In this document: positions 15,395 through 24,063 of the stretch, in pieces
Numbering within the stretch: the first letter of the stretch is position 1
Layout of the letters: each line of letters starts with the position of its first letter
From: SHLQ01 sp964441145
Lineage (GTDB): Bacteria; Actinomycetota; Acidimicrobiia; Acidimicrobiales; SHLQ01
Length of the DNA: 32,505 nucleotides
Reading direction: 5' to 3'
Assembly: GCA_964441145.1 (NCBI GenBank)
Contig: CAYTUB010000029.1
Coordinates: 1-32,505, forward strand
Notes under the pieces: generated by a model
The model's input: only the letters and a program-made list of their open reading frames with translations
Told to the model about the DNA's origin: nothing
Database searches by the model: none
Translations under genes and position numbers: made by a program

Positions 15395-15820
15395 ATGAAC
15401 ATCAATCTTGAACAAGCCCGCACGATCATCCAAGCAGCGCTGGAACATGGGAACACAGCAGGCATGAAGCCGTTGTGTGTGGCCGTGCTCGATGCGGGCG
15501 GTTACCTCGTTGCCTTTGAACGCGAAGACGGTGTTCCCAATCGACGATTCGACGTCGCACACGGCAAGGCCTACGGAGCGATCTCAATCGGTGTAAGTAG
15601 CCGCAAGCTGGGCGAGGCGGCTGTCGACCGCCCTCATTTCGTGAACGGCCTCATCGGTGCCATGGATGGCAACCTTGTGCCGGTTCCCGGCGGAGTTCTC
15701 GTGACCGACGAAGCCGGATTGGTCATCGGCGCGGTTGGCTGCTCGGGTGACACCTCCGACAACGACGAGGACGCGGTGGTCGCCGGTATCGAAGCAGCAG
15801 GCCTCACGGCGAAGATCTAG
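15395..15820 (+). CDS. glcG: GlcG/HbpS family protein
   Basis: The 141-aa protein is of the GlcG/HbpS (DUF336) type: LEQARTIIQAALEHG, then VAVLDAGGYLVAFEREDG at about 29-46, then a Gly-rich VPGGVLVTDEAGLVIGAVG segment. HbpS of Streptomyces binds haem and responds to oxidative stress. GlcG of E. coli lies in the glc operon with unknown role. There is no signal peptide. An AAAAGGAG site (15381-15388) lies 6 nt before the ATG. The setting between glcB and glcD supports a link to glycolate metabolism. Confidence 0.92.
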   Translation: MNINLEQARTIIQAALEHGNTAGMKPLCVAVLDAGGYLVAFEREDGVPNRRFDVAHGKAYGAISIGVSSRKLGEAAVDRPHFVNGLIGAMDGNLVPVPGGVLVTDEAGLVIGAVGCSGDTSDNDEDAVVAGIEAAGLTAKI

Positions 15821-15828
15821 GGCGGATC

Positions 15829-17316
15829 ATGGTGCTATCGAGGCTGAAAGAGTTTGCGGAGGGACGCAAACAAGCCGCGGGCTCGGGCGACGCCTTCGTC
15901 GATGCGCTACGAGAGGCGTTAAGCCCTGAGCGCGTGAAAGTCGACGGGGCCAGCCGGTCGCTTCACAGCCACGACGCTTCGGTCTTCGATGGCGGCAATT
16001 CGGGTCCCGTCGTCTATCCCGAAACCACCGCCGAGGTGCAGGCCGTCATTCGCCTTGCGAACAAGTACCAACGCAACGTTGTGCCTCGCGGCGCGGGCAC
16101 CGGTCTAGCTGGTGGTGCAATACCGCTCGGCGTACCGGTTGTTGTGGCCGTCACCCGAATGAACGCCATCCTCGAAATCGACGAGGCGAACCGTGTTGCT
16201 TGGGTTGAACCGGGCGTCGTCAATCTCGACCTCACGAAGCACTTGCTGGCGCTGGGCTACCACTTTGCCCCCGACCCATCGAGCCAGCAGGTGTGCACCA
16301 TCGGCGGCAACGTCGCGAACAATTCCGGTGGCCCACATTGCCTCGCCTACGGAGTGACCAACGCACACGTCGTGGCGATGGAGGTGGTGCTGCCCTCCGG
16401 TGATGCCGCGATGCTCGGCGGGCTTGACGCTGAACCACAGGGTCTCGACCTGCGAGGCGCGTTCGTCGGTAGCGAAGGAACGCTCGGTATCGTCACCAAA
16501 GTCGCCGTACGACTCACCAAGAACCGGCCGGCCGTTCGCACATTGCTGATGGCGTTCGATGATGTACGCGACGCGGCGAACACCGTCAGCGATGTCATTG
16601 CGGACGGGATTGTCCCGGCGGCGATGGAAGTCATGGACAAGGCAATCACGGCGGCTGTCGAGAACTACGTGGGCGCCGGATACCCGACCGATGCGGCCGC
16701 TGTTCTTCTGGCCGAAGTGGACGGCTTGGAAACGGGGGTCGACATCGACGCTGACCGCATCGCCGAAATCGGCCGTGCAAACAATGCGACCAGCGTTCGG
16801 TTGGCCAGTTCCGACGAGGAGCGGGCCCTGCTGTGGAAGGGCCGGAAAACAGCCTTTGGGGCAGTTGCCCAGATCGCACCGGACTACTACCTCCATGACA
16901 CCGTCGTGCCCCGCTCGGCGTTGGCCAGCGTGCTCGAAGAGATCTACGCGATCGGCGACCGGCACGACCTGCTCATCATGAATGTGTTCCACGCTGGCGA
17001 CGGTAACTTGCATCCGCTCATCGTCTTCGACGGGCGTGATGAAGGCGTGCTCGATCGGGTCCACGCCGCGGGCGGCGAGATCATCACCGCATCGCTCGAT
17101 GCTGGGGGAGTGCTCTCCGGAGAACACGGTGTCGGCGTCGAGAAGCAGAAGTACATGGACCAGATGTTCACCGACGACGACCTCGACCATCAGAACCGTC
17201 TTCGCCAAGCCTTCGACCCGGGATGCCGGATGAACCCCGGCAAGGTCATTCCTTCGGGACATAGCTGCGCCGATATCCAGTCGCTGCGGGCAATACCGAA
17301 AGAGGTGTGGGGATGA
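15829..17316 (+). CDS. glcD: Glycolate oxidase subunit GlcD (FAD-linked)
   Basis: This is the flavoprotein subunit of membrane-associated glycolate dehydrogenase, oxidising glycolate to glyoxylate. The 495 aa are close to the E. coli length. The FAD_binding_4 domain (about 50-230) has the loop PRGAGTGLAGG (86-96) and the stretch CTIGGNVANNSGGPHCLAYG. The C-terminal FAD-oxidase cap has NVFHAGDGNLHP (385-396), with His388 as the expected substrate-side residue, and GEHGVGVEKQKYM (about 431). GGCGGA lies just before the ATG. The stop overlaps the glcE start (ATGA). Confidence 0.95.
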   Translation: MVLSRLKEFAEGRKQAAGSGDAFVDALREALSPERVKVDGASRSLHSHDASVFDGGNSGPVVYPETTAEVQAVIRLANKYQRNVVPRGAGTGLAGGAIPLGVPVVVAVTRMNAILEIDEANRVAWVEPGVVNLDLTKHLLALGYHFAPDPSSQQVCTIGGNVANNSGGPHCLAYGVTNAHVVAMEVVLPSGDAAMLGGLDAEPQGLDLRGAFVGSEGTLGIVTKVAVRLTKNRPAVRTLLMAFDDVRDAANTVSDVIADGIVPAAMEVMDKAITAAVENYVGAGYPTDAAAVLLAEVDGLETGVDIDADRIAEIGRANNATSVRLASSDEERALLWKGRKTAFGAVAQIAPDYYLHDTVVPRSALASVLEEIYAIGDRHDLLIMNVFHAGDGNLHPLIVFDGRDEGVLDRVHAAGGEIITASLDAGGVLSGEHGVGVEKQKYMDQMFTDDDLDHQNRLRQAFDPGCRMNPGKVIPSGHSCADIQSLRAIPKEVWG

Positions 17317-18239
17317 CCGCCACGCTCACCGTTGATGATCCGATGCTGCTCGCGTTCGCCGAGGAGGTCGGTGCAACCGGTGCTGTCGCGATCGAGGGAG
17401 GGCGAACACGTTGGGACCTCGGGGGATCGCCTCATGGGGAACCTCGTCTGCTTCGCGCGCCCGAGGGCATCGTTGACTACAAACCCGAAGAGATGACCGT
17501 TCAGGTTCGTGCCGGAACCGCAGTTGCTGATTTGCACGCTGCCCTCGCGGAGAAGGGGCAGCGAAGCGCTCTGCCGGAACGAGGCGGCACCGTCGGGGGA
17601 GCGCTCGCCGTGGGCGAGAACGACGTGCGTGCCCTCGGAAGAGGCCGCACACGCGAGAGTGTGCTCCAGGTGCGCTACGTATCGGCAGAGGGAAAGATCG
17701 TCAGCAGCGGCGGGCCAACGGTCAAGAACGTCTCGGGCTTTGACCTGCCCCGACTCATGGTCGGCTCCTTGGGAACCCTCAGCTGTTTGGCCGAGGTCAT
17801 CCTTCGGACCAACCCAATTCCTACCGAGACTCGATGGCTACGTGCCGAGGGTGTCGACCCTCAGGCCGTGTTTGACCAGCTGTTGCATCCAAGCGCCGTA
17901 CTCTTTGATGGCACTGCGGTGTGGGTGCAGCTCGAGGGTCACGGCCCTGACGTGGACCAACAAGCTCAGGTGCTCGCCGGGCTCGCATCGTTCGAATCGG
18001 CCGAGATGCCCAAGCTGCCCGCTCATCGGTGGTCGCTCAGTCCAAGCGATGCCGCTGGGTTCTCGCCGGCCGATGGCGAGCGATTCATTGCCACTATCGG
18101 CCTCGGTCTTCTCTTTACCGATTCACCACAACCAGCACGAACCCAGGATCAGGCGGTGGCGGTTATCGCCGATCGAATGAAAGAGAACTTCGACCCGACC
18201 GGACGGCTAAACCCCGGCCGACAGCCGGGAAAGAACTGA
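17313..18239 (+). CDS. glcE: Glycolate oxidase subunit GlcE
   Basis: This is the second FAD-binding subunit of glycolate oxidase. I chose ATG 17313, which overlaps the glcD stop and follows GTGGGG, over an in-frame GTG at 17307. The 308-aa product is slightly shorter than E. coli GlcE (350). The FAD_binding_4 half has VRAGTAVADLHAAL (about 62-75), ERGGTVGGALAVG, and VKNVSGFDLPRLMVGSLG. The C-terminus, ENFDPTGRLNPGR, is the family ending. It works in a complex with GlcD and GlcF. Confidence 0.92.
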   Translation: MTATLTVDDPMLLAFAEEVGATGAVAIEGGRTRWDLGGSPHGEPRLLRAPEGIVDYKPEEMTVQVRAGTAVADLHAALAEKGQRSALPERGGTVGGALAVGENDVRALGRGRTRESVLQVRYVSAEGKIVSSGGPTVKNVSGFDLPRLMVGSLGTLSCLAEVILRTNPIPTETRWLRAEGVDPQAVFDQLLHPSAVLFDGTAVWVQLEGHGPDVDQQAQVLAGLASFESAEMPKLPAHRWSLSPSDAAGFSPADGERFIATIGLGLLFTDSPQPARTQDQAVAVIADRMKENFDPTGRLNPGRQPGKN

Positions 18240-18246
18240 GGTCTGC

Positions 18247-19401
18247 ATGGACTTACAGATCGACGCAGACGACCTCAACAAGTGCGTGCAATGCGGGTTG
18301 TGCCTGCCGTACTGTCCGACGTTTCGGGTGACCGGGGATGAGACGATGTCACCGCGCGGCCGGATCAAGCTCATGCGCGAAGTCCAAGACAATGGCGCCC
18401 CGGTCACCAGCGAGGTGGTCGATGCATTCTCGACGTGTGTGCAGTGCCGCGGATGTGAACCCGCGTGCCCATCGGGGGTGCCCTACGGGCACATGATGGA
18501 ATCTGCCCGTGAGACGCTCGCCGACGCGGGTGAGATGACCCCAAAGTGGCAACGTCTCGCCATGTTGCCACTGGCGAACCCCAAGCTCCTCAACGCCGGC
18601 ACCCGTGCGCTTTCGGTGGCCCAGAAACTCAAGGTGGTTCCCGAACGCCTCGGTATCTCGCACGAGATTCCGCTCCGGCAGGAGCCCCTCGTCGACACGG
18701 GCAGCGACGTGTACCTGTTTACCGGCTGCGTGATGGACGCGATGCAGCGAAGCGTGCACGACGCTGGGCTGCAGGTGCTGACCGCAGCGGGCTTCGGTGT
18801 CATGGCAACCGGCGATGCTGCACCATGCTGTGGGGCGCTTCACTCCCACGCTGGGCTCGCAGGCCAGACCCGCTCGCTGGCCGCCCGCATGATGGACGGA
18901 CTCGAACCCGAGGTGCCGATCGTCGTCGATTCGGCTGGTTGTGGCGCCGCAATGAGGGACTACGGCCATCTCTTGGGTACGCCCGAGGCGGTTTCGTTTA
19001 GCGAGCGGGTCTTCGACATGCAGGAGTTCTTGGCGCTGCACATGGACCGACTTCCCGCGGTATCTGAGCCCCTCGACCTTCGGGTTGCCGTGCAGGACCC
19101 GTGCCATCTCCGACACGTCCAACGGGTCCACACCGCCACCCGCACGGTGCTTGGCCCCTATGTGCGTGAGTTGGTCGAGTTGGACGACGACGGATTGTGT
19201 TGCGGCGCGGGCGGCGCCTATTCGATCTTCGAACCCGAACTCGCCGGACAGATCCGTGATCGCAAGGTGGCCTCCATCGACCGGGCCGCCCCCGATGTCG
19301 TCGCGAGCGCAAACCCCGGATGCAGCATGCACCTCGGTGCGGTTGGGGTGCCGACCAAACATCCGATTGAACTCATCTACGAGGCGATATCGGGCAGTTA
19401 G
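18247..19401 (+). CDS. glcF: Glycolate oxidase iron-sulfur subunit GlcF
   Basis: GlcF carries electrons from the GlcD/GlcE flavins towards the quinone pool. The 384-aa protein has two 4Fe-4S ferredoxin motifs: Cys13, 16, 19, 23 and Cys64, 67, 70, 74. It also has two CCG domains, with CC194-195 and CC318-319 plus the spaced cysteines 161, 232, 286 and 359. This is the full set expected. It starts 8 nt after the glcE stop, and a GAGG overlapping that stop serves as ribosome site. The order glcB-G-D-E-F differs from E. coli glcDEFGBA. Confidence 0.96.
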   Translation: MDLQIDADDLNKCVQCGLCLPYCPTFRVTGDETMSPRGRIKLMREVQDNGAPVTSEVVDAFSTCVQCRGCEPACPSGVPYGHMMESARETLADAGEMTPKWQRLAMLPLANPKLLNAGTRALSVAQKLKVVPERLGISHEIPLRQEPLVDTGSDVYLFTGCVMDAMQRSVHDAGLQVLTAAGFGVMATGDAAPCCGALHSHAGLAGQTRSLAARMMDGLEPEVPIVVDSAGCGAAMRDYGHLLGTPEAVSFSERVFDMQEFLALHMDRLPAVSEPLDLRVAVQDPCHLRHVQRVHTATRTVLGPYVRELVELDDDGLCCGAGGAYSIFEPELAGQIRDRKVASIDRAAPDVVASANPGCSMHLGAVGVPTKHPIELIYEAISGS

Positions 19402-19411
19402 TCTCAGCGTC

Positions 19412-20614
19412 GTGAACGTCGTCATCATCGGAGCGGGACCTGCCGGGCTCATGGCCGCAGAGGTGCTAGCAACGGCCGGCCACGAGGTGTCCGTCTATGA
19501 CCAGCGCCGTTCGCCAGCACGCAAGTTCGTTCTGGCCGGCAGGGGAGGTTTGAACCTCACCCATAGCGAGGCCATCGACGACTTGCTCGACCGATTTGGT
19601 CCGGAGCGCCAAAGATTGGAGCCCGCGATTCGTGCGTTCGGGCCCGACGAACTGCGCGCATGGTCGAGCAGCCTCGGGCACGAGACCTTCGTCGGGTCGA
19701 GCGGACGGGTGTTCCCGGATGAGTTTCGTGCGGTGCCGCTATTGCGATCGTGGCTTCGCCGACTCGATGAGCTAGGTGTTGAGATGCGCCTCGGCGCGAG
19801 GTGGACAGGATGGAGCGACGATCAACACCTCGAGTTCAGCGGTGCCACCGGAGTATTCGCCGTACCCTTCGATCGGGCGTTGCTGGCCCTTGGCGGGGCC
19901 AGTTGGCCACGGGTTTCATCCAATGGCTCCTGGCAGGAGACATTGGGAGCGAAGTCGATAACGGTAGAGCCCTTGAAACCAGCGAACTGCGGCCTTCGGG
20001 TGTCGTGGTCAGAGGTGATGATCGCCCGGTTCGCCGGTGAACCCGTGAAGAATGCCGCTGTTGTGGTGCACGACATCGAGACAGGCGAGGTGCACTCGGT
20101 GCGCGGAGACCCGATCGTCTCGGAAACAGGGCTAGAGGGTGGGCCAATCTATGCCCAAGGACGCCGGATTCGCGACAACCTCGACGCTGGAATGCCGACC
20201 ATTCACCTCGACCTCTTTCCAGACCTCACAAGCGCCTCCCTTCAGGGTCGTTTGGGAACGCAGAAGGCTGGTGAGTCCTCAGCACGGTGGCTTCGGCGAG
20301 CGGGAGTTTCGAGCGTCGCAGCGTCGTTACTTCGCGAGGTCACACAAAATTCCCTGCCAACAGATGCGAGCGAGATCGCCGATCTTGCCAAGGCTCTGCC
20401 GCTCACGGTTACCGCAATGGGATCGATCGACCGCGCGATCTCCACAGCTGGAGGAGTCGCGTGGCACGAGGTCGATGACTCGTTTCAGCTCCGAAAGGCC
20501 CCAAATGTGTACGTGGCAGGGGAAATGCTCGACTGGGAGGCCCCAACAGGCGGGTACCTGCTGCAAGCGTGCTTCAGCACGGGCCACTATGCCGCTACGG
20601 CAATGATGTCTTAG
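19412..20614 (+). CDS. HI0933-family flavoprotein (TIGR03862 type)
   Basis: The 400-aa NAD(P)/FAD-dependent oxidoreductase starts with the dinucleotide fold VVIIGAGPAGLMAAE (3-17). The family-specific LAGRGGLNLTHSE follows at about 41-53, and it ends with AGEMLDWEAPTGGYLLQACFSTG. The substrate is unknown for this branch. I chose the GTG at 19412, since the frame upstream lies inside glcF and is unnatural. It begins 10 nt after the glcF stop, so it belongs to the glc transcript and may share electron flow or regulation with it; that is an inference. It ends tail-to-tail with the DUF2238 gene, overlapping 4 bases. Confidence 0.87.
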   Translation: MNVVIIGAGPAGLMAAEVLATAGHEVSVYDQRRSPARKFVLAGRGGLNLTHSEAIDDLLDRFGPERQRLEPAIRAFGPDELRAWSSSLGHETFVGSSGRVFPDEFRAVPLLRSWLRRLDELGVEMRLGARWTGWSDDQHLEFSGATGVFAVPFDRALLALGGASWPRVSSNGSWQETLGAKSITVEPLKPANCGLRVSWSEVMIARFAGEPVKNAAVVVHDIETGEVHSVRGDPIVSETGLEGGPIYAQGRRIRDNLDAGMPTIHLDLFPDLTSASLQGRLGTQKAGESSARWLRRAGVSSVAASLLREVTQNSLPTDASEIADLAKALPLTVTAMGSIDRAISTAGGVAWHEVDDSFQLRKAPNVYVAGEMLDWEAPTGGYLLQACFSTGHYAATAMMS

Positions 20615-21294
20615 ACCGCCGCTGGTTCTTCGCTCGTCGCAGTACTGCCGTCTCGTCGAGGCCCGAGAACGTAGAGCGCTATCACTGAGCCCACGAGTCC
20701 ACCGGTGCTCGAGAGAAAGAGGTCGCCGATCGTGTCGCCATAGGTGAGCTGCAAGCCACCTGCACCGCCGAAGCCCTCTTCGGAAACCGCCCATTCCAGG
20801 ATCTCCCACCACACGATCATCAACGCGCCAAAGCCGTAACCAAGAAGCACCGCGTCGCGTCGATGATGGACGTTTCGAAACCGGAAGGCGTGGTAGGCCA
20901 TCACCAGTAGCACCCAGTTGGCTGCGTGCAACACATCGTCGGTGACGAGGTACGCATCGTAGAAACCCAACAGGTTTCCGAGAGTGTCGACGAGGAAGGG
21001 GGCAGCGAGGAGCGCGTCGGCGGCATGCGGGTAGGGCTTCCATCCGCGGATTTTGGCGATGATCGGCACGAGGATCGCGGACGCAAGAAAGAGAGGCGCA
21101 CGAAAGCCGATCGCCTTACCGGCCACCACATCGGGCGGGATCACGATGGCTACAAAGAAGGAAACGAACAGGGCGACCTTGATGGCATAGTTGGCCAGCG
21201 CTACCCACGGCTCCCGGTCGAGAACAAGAACTCCTGTTGGGGTTCCCGGGTCGTCATCGGCCGCCAAAACGGGTTCAGTTTGCACATCGGTCAT
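20611..21294 (-). CDS. DUF2238 (YjdF-type) membrane protein
   Basis: The 227-aa integral membrane protein has about six helices. Features of the DUF2238 family are HAANWVLLVMAYHAFRFRN in the middle, VWWEILEWAVSEE, then LQLTYGDTIGDLFLSSTGGLVG near the C-terminus. The function is unknown. I chose ATG 21294 because a perfect GGAGG (plus-strand CCTCC, 21301-21305) lies 6 nt upstream. An open extension to 21387 has no ribosome site. Confidence 0.85.
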   Translation of the reverse strand: MTDVQTEPVLAADDDPGTPTGVLVLDREPWVALANYAIKVALFVSFFVAIVIPPDVVAGKAIGFRAPLFLASAILVPIIAKIRGWKPYPHAADALLAAPFLVDTLGNLLGFYDAYLVTDDVLHAANWVLLVMAYHAFRFRNVHHRRDAVLLGYGFGALMIVWWEILEWAVSEEGFGGAGGLQLTYGDTIGDLFLSSTGGLVGSVIALYVLGPRRDGSTATSEEPAAV

Positions 21295-21402
21295 AGGTCG
21301 CCTCCGCCACTCGTCGCTTTTCAATCGGCAGAACACGCCGTAGTTGAAAGTACTTTTGGCATCGCGACCTCGGGACTGCGGGCACAAAATGGGCGAATCG
21401 GC

Positions 21403-22206
21403 CTACCCGTCCGGGCTCGCAATAGCTGGCCGGCACGTCTCCAAGGTCGGTCCAACGGGAAAGAAAATGCTTCCGTCGCCAACCGGGACGTCCGAGAAGA
21501 GTCGCGAGTCGAGGAGCGCCCAAACAGTTCCCTGCAGCTCGAAGTCCTCTTGGGTCCACTCGGCGCCAGACAGGTTCAAAATGTTGATGGTGAACTGCAC
21601 CGCGGTTGCATCGAGCGATACGAACGGACACCCAGCAATCGTCGAGATGCCGTCACTCGTGCCGGTACCAAATGCGAATGGGGCCCCATCGAGAGTGGTG
21701 GAGAGTAGGGAACAGTCCTCGACGGCCAACACGGACCAACCGTTCTTTGCTGCCTCAGGCCCAACCTGAAAGAGGATCTCGTTGGTATTGCCCGAGTTCT
21801 CGGCACCGGTCAGATCGGCGAGCAGGATCTGCGCCTCGGGTATCGGTTCGAATGACTCGCCGAGCCAGCGTCCTGTCACTACGCCGCCATTGTCGAAGTC
21901 CACGCGAACCCATGCGGTGTTTGCACTGTCGGCGGACTCAACGTAGAGCGTGATCTGGTCGGGGTCGCCGTCGAGATCGACATCGCCGCTCGTGGTTGCG
22001 ACTCGATCTTGACGACCCGAGGCAGATTCATCGAAGAATGGCCAATCTTCACCCTGGAGACATTGCGCGGTCGCCGAGTCCTGGATCGTGACGTCTTCGG
22101 AAGCAGGTGCCGCGTCATCGCTCGCGGACGATGTCGACGCGCAGGCGGCCAGAAGCAGGAGGAAGGCGAGCCCGATCGCGATGGGGACGTGTCTGGTTGT
22201 CTTCAT
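21403..22206 (-). CDS. Secreted lipoprotein with a calcium-type DxDxDG loop
   Basis: The 267-aa product has a basic N-terminus, a hydrophobic core and the lipobox LLAAC (lipidated Cys22). A Ser/Ala/Asp-rich linker follows. A DVDLDGDPD loop at about 75-83, like EF-hand or FG-GAP calcium sites, precedes a strand ITLYVES. The rest is beta-rich with a few cysteines (49, and three later). The family is not recognised. Its ATG overlaps the hipA stop (ATGA), and no ribosome site is seen, so it is probably translated by re-initiation after hipA. That coupling to a toxin-antitoxin module is odd. Confidence 0.75.
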   Translation of the reverse strand: MKTTRHVPIAIGLAFLLLLAACASTSSASDDAAPASEDVTIQDSATAQCLQGEDWPFFDESASGRQDRVATTSGDVDLDGDPDQITLYVESADSANTAWVRVDFDNGGVVTGRWLGESFEPIPEAQILLADLTGAENSGNTNEILFQVGPEAAKNGWSVLAVEDCSLLSTTLDGAPFAFGTGTSDGISTIAGCPFVSLDATAVQFTINILNLSGAEWTQEDFELQGTVWALLDSRLFSDVPVGDGSIFFPVGPTLETCRPAIASPDG

Positions 22207-23528
22207 CGCTGCGCCGACAATGACGACAGTCGCAACGTCTTGGAAATCGCGTCAACCGTGTTCTCGTCGACGCCCGCTCGCGATGCAAAGCTGGGCCAGA
22301 GGCCAACGACCTCACACGTTTCATCGAGAATACGCAGACCCTCGCGTTCGCTGAGGTCCGTCGCCGTGGCGAGCGTTGCAATGTCGTCGCGGGTAAAGCC
22401 GTCTCGTTTACCGTTGAGCGTCATCTGATGTGAGCTCGTCCACTCCCCACGAGGGTTGTAGGCATAGGTGATGTCATAGGCGGGCGAAAGTGACCATTCA
22501 CCACGCCGGTTCATAAGAAAGCTGATGTTCTTGGTGTGATCCTCTTGGTTTCTGGCAACAACATTGAAGACTGCCCGTCGGAATTGTTCGACGAGGTCCG
22601 CGTTCGAGAGCCCGAGCCTACGCATGACGTGCAGCGCCTGTTCATAGCTGTGGGCACCGGCCATGTTGAAGTCGTAGTGCGCGAGCGCGGTGAGGGTCTG
22701 TAGATGCAAACGCCTTCCCTCGACACGATCGAATCGCTCGGTCATGAAGTGCGCCCGCCCTTGTTCCTCCAGCAGTCGAGTACGAGGAACGCTGATACCT
22801 GTTTCATTGGCCATGAGAGCATAGGCGTGTTCGATTCGTCCATAACCGAGAGGATCGGCCAGCTCCTTGTCTCGGTTGTCCTCAACGCCATCGAATTTGA
22901 GTAGCCAGTGGGTGAATCCGTCGGGTTGATCAAGTTGCCCGGATCGGATTTCGCCGGTGTCTTCGTTCCAGGCAATGACAGCCTTCGCCCGAGCGCCACC
23001 CGCGGAGGTCCCAACCCGAATGATTTCGGTGAGATCCTCTGCATCGGGGAGATCTCCGCCAGCACCCGTCTTGACGGCAAGGGTCGCTTTAGGCGAGATC
23101 GCTCTTTGGGCGAGCGAGACGAGCTGGGCGATCTCCAGCGGAGAGTTCTCCGACGGTCCTGTGTCTATGGCAGGTACGAATTCGAGCGCACCCATGCCGC
23201 GATGCCCGACGTAACAGAGACGTTCGACGGGGGTGAAGTCGTCAACCGAACGGCCGTTTCGAACGAGCCATGCGTCAATGAGTGCCGTACCGAATGCATC
23301 GGGAAGCGAATCGGCCAGCAGTCCGGGAAGACCCTTAAAGGTCGATCGAGAGAGTTGCGGGAAGCTCCACACTCCGGGTCCCAGGGGCATCGACAGGGGA
23401 GCGAGTTCGATTCCGCTCGCAAGAAAGCGAGGGTCGTATTCATAGGAGGCGACCGCTTGAGCGGGATCCCAGTGCACCGCTCCGACTCGGGTACCCCATA
23501 TCCGAACTTCTGCGACGGTGACGCTCAT
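22203..23528 (-). CDS. hipA: HipA-family serine/threonine kinase toxin
   Basis: HipA toxins phosphorylate targets such as the glutamyl-tRNA synthetase and cause dormancy or persistence. At 441 aa the length equals E. coli HipA. Visible elements are the N-terminal HipA_N part (about 1-115) and the Gly-rich P-loop-like GTSAGGARAK (173-182). They also include Lys211 in HWLLKFDG, the catalytic loop NQEDHTKN (327-334, Asp330), and the metal-binding Asp352 in PAYDITY. All key residues are intact. It overlaps hipB upstream and the lipoprotein gene downstream by 4 bases each. The target is unknown. Confidence 0.93.
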   Translation of the reverse strand: MSVTVAEVRIWGTRVGAVHWDPAQAVASYEYDPRFLASGIELAPLSMPLGPGVWSFPQLSRSTFKGLPGLLADSLPDAFGTALIDAWLVRNGRSVDDFTPVERLCYVGHRGMGALEFVPAIDTGPSENSPLEIAQLVSLAQRAISPKATLAVKTGAGGDLPDAEDLTEIIRVGTSAGGARAKAVIAWNEDTGEIRSGQLDQPDGFTHWLLKFDGVEDNRDKELADPLGYGRIEHAYALMANETGISVPRTRLLEEQGRAHFMTERFDRVEGRRLHLQTLTALAHYDFNMAGAHSYEQALHVMRRLGLSNADLVEQFRRAVFNVVARNQEDHTKNISFLMNRRGEWSLSPAYDITYAYNPRGEWTSSHQMTLNGKRDGFTRDDIATLATATDLSEREGLRILDETCEVVGLWPSFASRAGVDENTVDAISKTLRLSSLSAQR

Positions 23529-23866
23529 GGCGCGTCGTCGACCTCATCGCCCCAACTCCAACCGGGAGAGACGGTCGTCCGTGGCGTACTACCAACCGCT
23601 CTACCGGTGAGCTCAGCCATTGGGCTGATGCCAGGCACGGGAACGGCTGCGTCCAAAGCGTCTATGAGATCGAGCGCCCGAAGAACGCAAAGAAAGCTGT
23701 CGAGACCGACCTCGTTTCCACGTTCGAGGGTCGACACTGTTGGTCGAGACAATCCGGACCGTTCGGCTAACTGGGTTTGGCTTAGCCCGCGTGACTTGCG
23801 CACCGCCCTAAGTCTCGTCCCTAGTTCCGCTCGTACTAGGTCGTTCGACCATTCATGGAACTCCAT
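23525..23866 (-). CDS. hipB: HipB-family antitoxin, XRE/Cro-type repressor
   Basis: The 113-aa protein has a helix-turn-helix at about residues 14-70 (LGTRLRAVRKSRGLSQTQ, then LAERSGLSRPTVSTLERG). A Pro/Gly/Trp-rich C-terminal tail is longer than in E. coli HipB (88 aa). HipB neutralises HipA and represses its own operon. I prefer ATG 23866, with TAGG 5 nt upstream, over a GTG at 23872. The stop overlaps the hipA start (ATGA). A palindromic operator candidate lies just upstream. Confidence 0.9.
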   Translation of the reverse strand: MEFHEWSNDLVRAELGTRLRAVRKSRGLSQTQLAERSGLSRPTVSTLERGNEVGLDSFLCVLRALDLIDALDAAVPVPGISPMAELTGRAVGSTPRTTVSPGWSWGDEVDDAP

Positions 23867-23882
23867 AGTCACCTACTATTGC

Positions 23883-23938
23883 ATACGAACGTATTCAATT
23901 ATCGACCATAAGACTCAAGCTGTAAAGCATCGTATTCA
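23883..23938. promoter_or_regulatory. Candidate HipB operator sites
   Basis: The perfect palindrome ATACG-AA-CGTAT lies at 23883-23894, 17 bp before the hipB start. Its right arm, extended to CGTATTCA (23890-23897), recurs exactly at 23931-23938, 41 bp away. Two sites at about four helical turns fit cooperative repression by a dimeric HipB, which is known to bind paired palindromes. The assignment to HipB is inferred from position. Confidence 0.5.
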
Positions 23939-24063
23939 TTGTTGAACTATTCGGCTGCAGAATTCCTGTAGAGACGCAAGAAAGATCTGTAGTACTTTCC
24001 AACAACATCAGCTTCGCCGCCGTCACAACCCTACGAAACCAACTTTCGTGAAGGAGACTCACA

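Noticed and set aside
16105..17262. 385-codon minus-strand frame
   Set aside because: It lies wholly opposite glcD, a clear enzyme gene; the product has no recognisable domain.
22908..23945. 345-codon plus-strand frame
   Set aside because: Opposite hipA and hipB; Arg/Ser/Gly-rich, no domain.
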